From positions 496,001 to 560,000 of the forward strand of contig JAXMBZ010000001.1 of NCBI GenBank assembly GCA_046349615.1: a DNA stretch of 64,000 nt, in the 5' to 3' direction. The notes below the pieces were generated by a model, which was not told the DNA's origin, did no database searches, and was given only the letters and a program-made list of their open reading frames with translations. This DNA is from JADJNY01 sp046349615 (lineage in GTDB: Bacteria; Planctomycetota; UBA1135; GCA-002686595). Shown here piece by piece: positions 25,717-34,224 of this stretch (position 1 is its first letter; every line of letters begins with the position of its first letter). The position numbers and the translations under genes were made by a program.

Positions 25717-27249
25717 TCACCAGTCGATGTAGACGCCGTTCGAGACGTTGTACGTCTCGGGCGGGCAGAACGCCGCGGCGGCGTTGCGATAGTACGCCTG
25801 GTAGTAGCGGCGCACTCCGGCGCCGGGGGCGACGCCGCCGCGCTGCGAGAGCGTGATGGTCTCGACGGAGTCGGGGAACGAGCTCGCGCCCCCGACGTTG
25901 ATCTTCGTGCGCAGACGCAGCAGCGTGCCGCCCGCGCAGCGGACGCCGTCGCCGAACGTCGTGTCCGCAAGCGCGTCGCCCTGCAGGTAGATGCACGCGA
26001 CCGTCGCCGGCATTCCCGAGCCGCCGAGCACGACGTCGTCCGTCGTCACGAAGCCCGTGGTCGCGAGCTTCGCGCCCTGCGCGTTCGCCGAGTTCGCGCA
26101 GCCGCGGCCGAGGCCGCCGTTGTTCGCGCACGGGCACGGCGTCGTGTGGTCGGTCGCGATGCCGTCGCCCGCGCAGAACGGCGTGCCGGCCTGCGGGAGC
26201 TCGATCACCCAGCCGAGCGGCTGGCTGAACGCAGCGCCCGAACCGCGTCCGACGACGACGCGACCGTCGCGGCTGATCGCGGTCGGCGTGCCGAGGTCCG
26301 TGAAGAGGCCGAAGTTCGCGCCGAGGTTCTGGTAGTACGTGAACAGGCTCTGCGGAGGCTGACCCTCGAGCCACAGGATCGAGAGCCGGCCGAACGGCGC
26401 TCCGCCGTTGCTGCCGACGACCATCGTGCCGTCGTCGGTGACGTCGCCCGGGAGCGGCGTGCCCGTCTGTCCGGTGAGGTTCGGGAGCAGCGTGATCGCG
26501 TTCGTGGCCGAGTCCCAGCGCCAGCCCATGCCGGCGAGGCCGAACACGTTGTAGCCGACGACGACGGTGCCGAGCCGGTTCGCCGCGAGGGCCTCGCCGA
26601 CGTTGTAGGAGACGTTGCTCGGGTCGACGTACGTGAAGTAGGTCTTCACGCCGTTCAGCCAGCGCGCGCCCCAGCGCGAGCCCGACGCCGTGTCGTGCCA
26701 ACCGACGACGAAACTGCCGGAGCCGTCGACGTCGTTCGCGCGGCTCGACGGGCTGGAGAACGGCGGCGTGAGGTCGGTCGTGATCCCGGTCGTCGTGTCG
26801 TGACGGAACGCATGCCCGCCGCCGCCGACGACCCAGCCGAGCCCCACGATCACCGTGCCGTCCGCGTCGACGTTGTAGACGGAGGTCTCGGTCCCGCCCG
26901 AAGACCCGCCGAGGCCGGGGATCTGGACCCAACCCGTCGACACGCGCCAGTACGACGCGCGCTTGATCCCGTCGAGGCCGACCGTGTCGGCGACCACGGT
27001 CTGTCCGTCCGTCGACAAGCGGACGTTCGAGCCGCTCGCGATGGCGCCGATCGTCACGGTGCCGCCGGCGGGCGTCCAAAGGAACGCGTTCGAGCCGTCG
27101 GCGCCGGCGACGAGCGTCGTGCCGCCCGCGGTCGTGACGTCCATCGGCGTCGCTGTCGAGGGGAGCTGGTAGAAGTTCGGCGCCTGCGCCGCGGCGGAGG
27201 CAGCCAACACGAACGCGGCCGTGCCGCGGAGGAGGTGCGTGGTCTTCAT
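25717..27249 (-). CDS. Secreted HAF-like repeat protein with conserved C-terminal module
   Basis: This 510-aa secreted protein starts MKTTHLLRGTAAFVLAASAAA (signal peptide), with AGGAG upstream. The middle consists of repeats of the kind ADGTVIVGLGWV, GSGSFVVGWH and RLGTVVVGYNVFG, resembling HAF-type extracellular propellers. The last about 150 residues form a cysteine-rich module: FCAGDG, TPCPCANNG, GCANS, CIYLQGD, FGDGVRCAGG, YYRNAAAAFCPPET, and a final tryptophan before the stop. The same module ends four other proteins in the window. It is divergent from the sensor kinase at 27429 across 179 bp. Function unknown. Confidence 0.85.
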   Translation of the reverse strand: MKTTHLLRGTAAFVLAASAAAQAPNFYQLPSTATPMDVTTAGGTTLVAGADGSNAFLWTPAGGTVTIGAIASGSNVRLSTDGQTVVADTVGLDGIKRASYWRVSTGWVQIPGLGGSSGGTETSVYNVDADGTVIVGLGWVVGGGGHAFRHDTTTGITTDLTPPFSSPSSRANDVDGSGSFVVGWHDTASGSRWGARWLNGVKTYFTYVDPSNVSYNVGEALAANRLGTVVVGYNVFGLAGMGWRWDSATNAITLLPNLTGQTGTPLPGDVTDDGTMVVGSNGGAPFGRLSILWLEGQPPQSLFTYYQNLGANFGLFTDLGTPTAISRDGRVVVGRGSGAAFSQPLGWVIELPQAGTPFCAGDGIATDHTTPCPCANNGGLGRGCANSANAQGAKLATTGFVTTDDVVLGGSGMPATVACIYLQGDALADTTFGDGVRCAGGTLLRLRTKINVGGASSFPDSVETITLSQRGGVAPGAGVRRYYQAYYRNAAAAFCPPETYNVSNGVYIDW

Positions 27250-27428
27250 CTTCGGGAACTCCTGGGCGCCCTCGCGGCGCGCCGCCCTTGCCAGGTCGTG
27301 CGGTAGTCGGACCACGTGGAAGTCTGCCCCGCGAACCCGAGGCTCGGTATTGCACTTTGGGGCGATGCCGCGGCGGCGGCGGCTGCCGGACCGTGGGCGG
27401 CGGTGACGGGATCGGGGATACTGACGGG

Positions 27429-30400
27429 GTGCTCCCGCTCGTCCGTCTCCTCCAGGCCGGCTTCCTGAGCGCGCTCGCCGCGCTCGCGCCGGCCGGCGCG
27501 CAGAGCGAGCCGGTCCAGCCCGTCGAGTTGTGGCTGGCGCGCTGGTGGAACATCGCGAACGGCCTCCCGCAGAGCACGATCAACGACCTCCTCCAGACGG
27601 AGAACGGCGAGCTCTGGATCGCGACGTTCGGCGGGCTCCTCCGCTTCGACGGCGTCTCGTTCCGCAGCTTCGACCTGAACACGCTCCCCGAGCTCGACTC
27701 GATCCGCGTCACGTCGCTCGAGGCCGATCCGCGCGGCGGCGTCTGGTTCGCGACGCAGTCGGGGAGCATCTCCCGCCTCGTGAACGGCCGCATCGTGGAG
27801 AGCGCGCGACTCAGCGGATCGCGCGAGATCCTCGCGCTCCTCCGCGGTCAGGACGGCGCGCTCTGGGTGCAGACGAGCACCGGCTCCGTGCATCGCTACG
27901 CCGACGGCGCTTGGAAGGACGTGCTCGCGGGCGGGCGTGGCGGGCGATACCAGGGACTCGCCCTCGCGAGCGGCGGCGCGATCGCGGTCGCGTACGGCAA
28001 GGAACTCGTGCTCTTCGACGCGAAGGGTGAGGAGCGCGCTCGCTACGAATCTCCGGCGCGCGTGCACGCCGTCGCGTCGGCGAAGGACGGCGGGCTCTGG
28101 GTCGGACTCGAGGACGGTCCCGCGCGGCTCGTGCAGGGGGAGATCCGTCGCTACACGACGAACCCTCCGATCAAGATGCCCGTCGCCGCGGTGCGTGAGG
28201 ACGACGACGGGCACGTCTGGATCGGGACCCCCGCGGGGAGCGTGTGCATCGCGATCGATTCGATCTTCGGGTCGCGCATGATCGTGAGCTCGGCCGAACG
28301 CATCACGTCGGGCTTCGACGTGCGCACGCTGCTCGTCGACCGCGAGGGCAACCTGTGGACCGGCTCGACGAACTCGGGCCTGATGCGTCTGCGGCCGAAC
28401 CGCATCGACACGCCGGGGATGGAGCGCGGGGAGTTGCCCGTGTACGGACTGTGCGACGACGGAGACGGCGGCGCTTGGCTCGCCCTCGGCCCTCGCGGGC
28501 TCGGACACGTCGAGAGCGGCGGACGCACCGTGCAGTTCGAGCGGCTCGAACCGCCCGCGAAGGAAGGCGTCCACTCGCTCCTCACCGACGCGAACGGTCG
28601 CGTGTGGGTCGGCGCGGGTCAGGTTTGGTATCGCCGCGAGCCGGGGCCGGGCGAGTCGTTCGCGCCCGTGCTCGAAGGACAGACGTTCCCCTCGCGCGTC
28701 GGTCCCGCGCTCGCTCTCGAGGACGGCGACGTGTGGCTCTCGAGCAACCTCGGTCGGCTCGTCCGGGTCGAGCCCGACGATCGCATCGTCGAGGAGGTCG
28801 CGCTGCAGATGACCCCGAGCGTGCTTGCGCGCGCGGGCGACGGTGGTCTCTGGATCGGCTCCGAGCACGGCATCGTCCATCGCAGCGCGAAGGGGGAGCT
28901 CACGCACTTCGGCGCCGAGGAGGGCGTGCCCCGCGGCACGGTCCGCGATCTCCTCCCGGACGCCGACGGCGCGCTCTGGATCGCGACGTACGGCGGCGGA
29001 CTCGCGCGGCTCGCGAACGGGCGCGTGCGGCGCATCTCGCGCGCGGAGGGGCTCCTCGACAGCTCGCTCACGCGCGTGCTCGAGGACGATCGCGGGCGCT
29101 TCTGGCTCCTCTCGAACCTCGGGATGATCGTCGCGGACCGCGCGGAGCTGCTGGACGTGCTCGAAGGCCGCCGCGCGCGCGTCGATCCCGTCGTGATCGG
29201 GCCTGAGGGCGGCATGAACGAAGCGAGCTTCGGCCTGCCCGCCGGGTTCCGCTCCGCCACGGGCGAGCTCTGGTTCGGCACGATCCAGTCCGCGATGCGC
29301 ATCGACGCATCGCAGTTCCCGTTCGATCGCGTCGCACCGGCGTCGAGCATCGAGCGCGTGCGTGCCGACGAGACCGAGCTCGCGCTCGCGGACGACCTCG
29401 AAGTCCCCGCGGGCACGCGCCGCGTCGAGTTCGAGTTCACCGCGTTCACGCTGACGGCGCCCGAGCGCGCGCGCTTCCGCTACCAGCTCGTGAACTACGA
29501 CGAGGGCTGGATCGACGGCGGCGATCAGCGGCGCGCGGCGTACACGGGGCTCTGGCCCGGGCGCTACGTGTTCCGCGTGCTCGCACGCAACGAGGACGGC
29601 GTTTGGGGCGAGCGACCGGCGGGGCTCGCGTTCGTCGTGCTCCCGAGCTGGTGGCAGACGCCCTTGTTCGGCGCCCTGGCGTTGCTCGCGTTCGCGGCGG
29701 CGCTCCTCGGCGTGCACCGGTTGCGCGTGTCCGCGCTCGCGCGCAAGGCGAGCGTGCAGCTCGAGCTCGCTCGCGCGCGCGCGGACGCCGAGCAGCGCGA
29801 GTCGCGCCTGCGCGAGGAGCTCGCCCACGTCGCGCGCGTGGCGACGGCCGGCGAGCTCGCGACGTCGCTCGCGCACGAAGTGAACCAGCCCCTCGCGGCG
29901 ATCGCCACGAACGCGCAGGCCGGGCGGCGGTTCCTGGCGCGCGGCGCGGCGGAGCGGGAGGAACTCGACGAGATCCTCCGCGACATCGCGCAGGAAGCGC
30001 AGCGCGCATCCGAGGTCATCCGACGGTTGCGCGAGTTCCTCCGCAAGCACGCGTCGGAGCGCCGCGAGCTCGACCTCGCGCAGGTCGTCGGCGACACGCT
30101 GCCGCTCGTTCGGCGCGAGCTCGCGGACGGGAACGTGGAGCTCGTTCGTGAGTTCCCCGCGGACCTGCCGCACGTCGAGGCGGACCCCGTGCAGCTCCAG
30201 CAGGTGCTCGTGAACCTCGTGAAGAACGCGTGCGAGGCGATGGCCGGCCGCAGCGGACCGCGCCGGATCGAGCTCGGATCGCGGCGCATCGACGGCCGCG
30301 TCGAGCTCTCCGTCCGCGACACGGGCCCGGGCCTCGCGCCGGAGGTCGCGGGCCGGCTCTTCGAGCCCTTCGTGACGACGAAGGCGACGGGGATGGGGCT

Positions 30401-30530
30401 CGGACTCGCCATCTGCCGCTCCATCGTGGAAGCTCATGGGGGACGGCTCTCCGCCGAACCCGCGGCGGGCGGCGGCACGGTCTTCCGCGTCGAGCTGCCC
30501 CTCCGGAATCACGAAGACGCGCACTCATGA
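27429..30530 (+). CDS. Propeller-type sensor histidine kinase (FixL/TodS-like kinase core)
   Basis: This 1033-aa kinase starts at a GTG giving a signal peptide (MLPLVRLLQAGFLSALAALA). Reg_prop-type propeller repeats follow (GELWIATFGGLLRFDGVSF, NLWTGSTNSGLMRL, GALWIATYGGGLARLANGRV), then a Y_Y_Y domain (about 666-737), a TM helix (about 739-765) and a HisKA domain. The phospho-His is in SLAHEVNQPLAAIATNAQAG near residue 816, as in FixL-like kinases. A HATPase domain ends the protein (GLGLAICRSIVEAHGG). Its stop overlaps the response-regulator start (ATGA), so this is a cognate pair. Unlike the kinase at 17.9 kb it has no PAS domain. Confidence 0.92.
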   Translation: MLPLVRLLQAGFLSALAALAPAGAQSEPVQPVELWLARWWNIANGLPQSTINDLLQTENGELWIATFGGLLRFDGVSFRSFDLNTLPELDSIRVTSLEADPRGGVWFATQSGSISRLVNGRIVESARLSGSREILALLRGQDGALWVQTSTGSVHRYADGAWKDVLAGGRGGRYQGLALASGGAIAVAYGKELVLFDAKGEERARYESPARVHAVASAKDGGLWVGLEDGPARLVQGEIRRYTTNPPIKMPVAAVREDDDGHVWIGTPAGSVCIAIDSIFGSRMIVSSAERITSGFDVRTLLVDREGNLWTGSTNSGLMRLRPNRIDTPGMERGELPVYGLCDDGDGGAWLALGPRGLGHVESGGRTVQFERLEPPAKEGVHSLLTDANGRVWVGAGQVWYRREPGPGESFAPVLEGQTFPSRVGPALALEDGDVWLSSNLGRLVRVEPDDRIVEEVALQMTPSVLARAGDGGLWIGSEHGIVHRSAKGELTHFGAEEGVPRGTVRDLLPDADGALWIATYGGGLARLANGRVRRISRAEGLLDSSLTRVLEDDRGRFWLLSNLGMIVADRAELLDVLEGRRARVDPVVIGPEGGMNEASFGLPAGFRSATGELWFGTIQSAMRIDASQFPFDRVAPASSIERVRADETELALADDLEVPAGTRRVEFEFTAFTLTAPERARFRYQLVNYDEGWIDGGDQRRAAYTGLWPGRYVFRVLARNEDGVWGERPAGLAFVVLPSWWQTPLFGALALLAFAAALLGVHRLRVSALARKASVQLELARARADAEQRESRLREELAHVARVATAGELATSLAHEVNQPLAAIATNAQAGRRFLARGAAEREELDEILRDIAQEAQRASEVIRRLREFLRKHASERRELDLAQVVGDTLPLVRRELADGNVELVREFPADLPHVEADPVQLQQVLVNLVKNACEAMAGRSGPRRIELGSRRIDGRVELSVRDTGPGLAPEVAGRLFEPFVTTKATGMGLGLAICRSIVEAHGGRLSAEPAAGGGTVFRVELPLRNHEDAHS

Positions 30531-31150
30531 ACGCACGCAGCACGGTGTTCCTGGTCGACGACGACGACGGCCTTCGTCGTGCGACGGCGCGGCTGCTCAC
30601 GTCGTACGGCTTCGAGGTGTGCGCGTTCGCATCGGCGGAGGAGTTCCTCGCCGCGTTCGACGCGCGCGCTCCCGGGTGCCTGCTGCTCGATCTGCGCATG
30701 CCCGGCACGAGCGGGCTCCAGTTGCAGGAGGCGCTCGCGCAGCGCGGTGCGGCGCCGCCGATCGTGTTCCTCACGGGCCACGCCGACGTCCCGGCGAGCG
30801 TGATGGCGATGAAGCGCGGCGCGATCGATTTCCTCGAGAAGCCGGTGAAGGAGGACGAGCTCGTCGCGGCGCTCGAGCGCGCCCTCGAGCTCGATGCGAA
30901 GCGCCGCGGCGAACGCGAGGAGCTCGAGGCGCTCCAGGGCCGCTACGCCGCATTGACGCCGCGCGAGCGCGAGGTGCTCGCGGAGATGATCGCCGGCCAG
31001 CTCAACAAGCAGGCGGCGTTCTCCCTCGGCATCGCGGAGCGCACCGTCAAGCTCCACCGCTCGCGCGTCATGGAGAAGATGGGCGCCGACTCGCTGCCGG
31101 AACTCGTGCGGATGGCCGGGCGGCTCGGGCTGCGTCCTGCGGGCGAGTGA
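30527..31150 (+). CDS. FixJ-type response regulator (REC-LuxR)
   Basis: This 207-aa regulator has an N-terminal receiver (FLVDDDDG; phosphoacceptor D55 in CLLLDLRMPG; conserved Thr in FLTGH and Lys in FLEKPVK) and a C-terminal LuxR/GerE helix-turn-helix (about 140-200, LTPREREVLAEMIAG, GIAERTVKLHRSRVMEKMGA). It starts inside the kinase stop codon (ATGA), so the kinase-regulator pair is translated together. The most likely role is transcriptional control in response to the propeller sensor. Confidence 0.95.
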   Translation: MNARSTVFLVDDDDGLRRATARLLTSYGFEVCAFASAEEFLAAFDARAPGCLLLDLRMPGTSGLQLQEALAQRGAAPPIVFLTGHADVPASVMAMKRGAIDFLEKPVKEDELVAALERALELDAKRRGEREELEALQGRYAALTPREREVLAEMIAGQLNKQAAFSLGIAERTVKLHRSRVMEKMGADSLPELVRMAGRLGLRPAGE

Positions 31151-31298
31151 GCGTGCCGCTGCCTGAAAGTGCAATGGACGCGGCGCTCCGCGCGGCGGAG
31201 GATTGCGTACGAAGCCCGTGCGGGCCGTGTTCACGCCGCGAGGCGTGCGCGCCGCGCGACGTCCGGCCGCCCCCGAGGCGACGGCGGGCCGGAACGAC

Positions 31299-31721
31299 GT
31301 GAAGTCCAAAGGAACCATTTTCCTCGTCGACGACGACGAGGCGCTCCGGCGCGCGACGCAGCGCCTGCTGCAAGCCTGCGGGTTCCAGGTGCGCTCGTTC
31401 GCTTCCGCGGAGGCGTTCCTGCGCGCGTTCGACCCCGAAGCGCCGGGCTGTCTGCTCCTCGACCTCCGGATGGGAGGGCTCTCGGGGCTCGAGCTCCAGC
31501 AGCTCCTGCTCGATCGGGGAAGCGCGACGCCGATCGTGTTCTTCACGGGACACGCGGACGACGCGGCGCGCGAGCACGCGCTCGAGAAGGGCGCCGTCGC
31601 GTTCCTCAAGAAGCCGGTGCGCGAGGAAAGCCTGATCGAGGCGCTCGAGCTCGCGCTCGCGAAGGACGCGGGCGAACGCGACGACGGCCGCGACGCGGCC
31701 TCGCTGCACGCCGCGAATTGA
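31299..31721 (+). CDS. Stand-alone receiver-domain protein
   Basis: This 140-aa receiver is closely related to that of the preceding regulator (FLVDDDEALRRAT; phosphoacceptor D55 in CLLLDLRMGG; FFTGHADD; FLKKPVRE), but the protein ends soon after with no helix-turn-helix. The start is GTG 31299; the upstream in-frame extension to 31203 is low-complexity. It probably arose by duplication of the FixJ-like gene with loss of the output domain, and could act as a phosphate sink, a competitor or a second receiver for the same kinase. The Pro after the active-site Met is replaced by Gly. The next 294 bp carry no gene and precede a secreted-protein gene. Confidence 0.85.
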   Translation: MKSKGTIFLVDDDEALRRATQRLLQACGFQVRSFASAEAFLRAFDPEAPGCLLLDLRMGGLSGLELQQLLLDRGSATPIVFFTGHADDAAREHALEKGAVAFLKKPVREESLIEALELALAKDAGERDDGRDAASLHAAN

Positions 31722-32015
31722 CGGCCTCCACCGAGGGCCGCGGCGGAGCTCTCGCCGGAGTCGCGACCGGTGGATTCGTGGTGGATCGTCTGCGCATCGC
31801 GAACGCGCCCGCCGAAATCGCACCCGGCTGCCCGAAGGTGCAATGGTCGCCTGCAGAGAACCCGGGGAGTCTGTAGGTGCAGCAGCTCGCGAGGCGGCCG
31901 CGAGGAGCAAAGCTCCACGAGCCGCCCGCGCGACGCGTCCGCTGCGGACGGGACGGCCTCCGCCGCCCGCGTCGCGCATCGAAGAGTTCACACAGCATCA
32001 GGAGTCCGAAGAATC

Positions 32016-34136
32016 ATGTCGAACACGCAGTACCGGAAGCTCGCGCTCCTCGCCGTCGCGAGCCTCGGATCGCTCGCCTCGGCGCAGAGCATCCTCCTCA
32101 CGAACGGCCGCGTCATCGCCGCCGTCGACGGCCAGGTCCCCGGCGTCGCCACGGGCATCCTCTGGGGCGGCTCGGGCAACTTCGACAACCCCGTGATCGA
32201 CGCGAGCGGCAACGTGCTCTTCCGCGGCCGCATGATCGACACGTCGGGCCTGCTCGGCGTCACGCCGCTGAACGACCGCGGGATCTTCTACGGTCCGTCG
32301 ATGGCGGGCCTGCAGCTCGTGGCGCGCGGCAGCGATCCGGCGCCGACGCTCCCGGGTCTCACGCTGAACACGAGCACGAGCACGCAGGTCGGCGGTTCGC
32401 CGCGCCTCTCCGAGAACGGCAACCTCTGGTGGTGCGCGCCGCTGTCGGGCTCGGGCGTCCTGACGACGAACGACACCGCGGTGTTCGGCGGTCCGATCGG
32501 CAGCCAGGGCGTGATGGTGCGCGAAGGCGATCAGCTGCCCGGCGCCGCCGCGGGCACCGCGATGAGCAGCACGTTCAGCAACCTGTCGCAGCAGCCGACG
32601 GGCATCAACAACCAGGGCCGCGTGCTCTTCCAGACCGCGACGCTCGGCGGCGACACGCAGACGTCGAACAACGCCGCATGGGTCACGGGTATCCCGGGCA
32701 GCCTCGAGGTCGTTCAGCGCAAAGGCGACACGGTCCTCGGCGGCGCGGTGATCAGTGCGCTCGGTTCCGTCAGCCAGATGAACGACTCGGGCCAGGTGCT
32801 CCACGACGAGACGCTCTCGACGACGCTCGGCTCGACGCCGGCGACGACGGCGAACGACAAGACGCTGTGGGTCTACACGCCGGGGTCCGGCAACGCGCTC
32901 CTCCTCCGTGAAGGCGACCCGGCGCCCGGCACGGCCGGCGCCACGTTCAACAACGCCTCGAATTCGTGGAGCGTCAGCACGGGCTCGAACGCGTTCACCT
33001 CGAACGGCGACATGATCCTGAACGCGGAGCTCTACAACGGCGACGTCGTCGCGGGTCAGAACGACCGTGCCGTGTACCTCTGCGGGACGGGCGGACCGCA
33101 GCTCGTGCTGCGTCGCGGCACGCCGACGGGGATCCCGGGCGTGAACTACGACCTCGCGAACAACTCGAGCCAGAACCTCACGGAAGGCGGCCTCATGGCC
33201 TTCCAGTGCTCGCTCTCGGGCCTGGTCACGAGCGCGGACGACGGCGCCGTCGTCACGGGCACGCTCGGTAACCTGAACCTCGTCCTGCGCGAAGGCGATC
33301 CCGCCCCGGGCACGGCCGGCGCGATCATCTCGAGCTTCCTCTCCCAGTTCATGATCATGAACGAGCGCGGGCAGATCCTCCTGCGCGCGGACCTCTCCGG
33401 CGGCGACACGACGTTCACGCCGAACAACAACTCCGGGGCCGTCTTCCTGTACGACCCGAACGTCGGCTGGCGCCTGATGGTCCGTCTCTACGACTCCGTC
33501 GAGGTCTCCCCCGGCGTGTTCAAGAACGTGAGCTCGATCGGCTCGATCCAGTTCAACAACGGCGCCGCGAGCCCGCTCAGCTTCAACAAGAACGGTCAGT
33601 TCGCGACGCGCCTCGGCTTCACCGACGGCTCGGCCGCGATCGTCGTGATCGATCCGCCTTCGTCCGCTTCGAGCTTCTGCGCCGGCGACGGCATCGCGAC
33701 GGACCACACGACGCCCTGCCCCTGCGGCAACAACGGCGCGGCGGGCAACGGTTGCGCGAACTCGACGAACGCGAACGGCGCGAACTGCGCGGTGTCCGGC
33801 TCGACGTTCCTCGACACGGCGACGCTCGAAGGCTCGGGCATGCCGGCGACCTCGTCCTGCATCTACCTGCAGGGTGATTCGCTCGACGACACGACGTTCG
33901 GCGACGGCGTCCGTTGCGCGGGCGGCAGCCTGATCCGCCTCCGCACGCGCTTCAACTCCGGCGGTGCGAGCACGTTCCCCGACTCGACGGACACGATCAC
34001 GCTGTCCGCTCGCGGCGGCGTCACGCCCGGCAGCGGCGCGCGTCGCTACTACCAGATCTACTACCGCAACGCGGCGGCGCTCTTCTGCCCGCCGGAGACG
34101 TTCAACGTCTCGAACGGCATGGTGATCGACTGGTGA
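32016..34136 (+). CDS. Large secreted tandem-repeat protein with conserved C-terminal module
   Basis: This 706-aa protein begins MSNTQYRKLALLAVASLGSL with AGGAG upstream, then a signal peptide. The body has repeats of the choice-of-anchor NxxGxxxF type (NNQGRVLFQTATL, NERGQILLRADLSGG), interleaved with REGDPAPGTAGA units seen at least twice. The C-terminus is the cysteine-rich module shared with four other proteins here (FCAGDG, TPCPCGNNG, IYLQGD, FGDGVRCAGG, YYRNAAALFCPPET, final W). It is predicted to be exported, perhaps to the cell surface or medium. Function unknown. Two strong hairpins follow the stop. Confidence 0.85.
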   Translation: MSNTQYRKLALLAVASLGSLASAQSILLTNGRVIAAVDGQVPGVATGILWGGSGNFDNPVIDASGNVLFRGRMIDTSGLLGVTPLNDRGIFYGPSMAGLQLVARGSDPAPTLPGLTLNTSTSTQVGGSPRLSENGNLWWCAPLSGSGVLTTNDTAVFGGPIGSQGVMVREGDQLPGAAAGTAMSSTFSNLSQQPTGINNQGRVLFQTATLGGDTQTSNNAAWVTGIPGSLEVVQRKGDTVLGGAVISALGSVSQMNDSGQVLHDETLSTTLGSTPATTANDKTLWVYTPGSGNALLLREGDPAPGTAGATFNNASNSWSVSTGSNAFTSNGDMILNAELYNGDVVAGQNDRAVYLCGTGGPQLVLRRGTPTGIPGVNYDLANNSSQNLTEGGLMAFQCSLSGLVTSADDGAVVTGTLGNLNLVLREGDPAPGTAGAIISSFLSQFMIMNERGQILLRADLSGGDTTFTPNNNSGAVFLYDPNVGWRLMVRLYDSVEVSPGVFKNVSSIGSIQFNNGAASPLSFNKNGQFATRLGFTDGSAAIVVIDPPSSASSFCAGDGIATDHTTPCPCGNNGAAGNGCANSTNANGANCAVSGSTFLDTATLEGSGMPATSSCIYLQGDSLDDTTFGDGVRCAGGSLIRLRTRFNSGGASTFPDSTDTITLSARGGVTPGSGARRYYQIYYRNAAALFCPPETFNVSNGMVIDW

Positions 34137-34143
34137 TCGAAGC

Positions 34144-34171
34144 GTCCTCCGCGTTCCCCCCTGCGGAGGAC
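34144..34171 (+). terminator. Hairpin between convergent genes
   Basis: GTCCTCCGC (34144-34152) and GCGGAGGAC (34163-34171) form a 9-bp stem with a 10-nt loop, directly after the secreted-protein stop. Confidence 0.55.
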
Positions 34172-34186
34172 GGGTGATCACACCCG

Positions 34187-34224
34187 CGAGGCCGTCCGAT
34201 GCGAGCGGACGGCCTCGCTCCTTT
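34187..34224 (+). terminator. Rho-independent terminator
   Basis: CGAGGCCGTCCG (34187-34198) and CGGACGGCCTCG (34206-34217) make a perfect 12-bp stem with a 7-nt loop, followed by CTCCTTTT. It lies between the secreted-protein gene and the convergent helicase gene. Confidence 0.8.
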
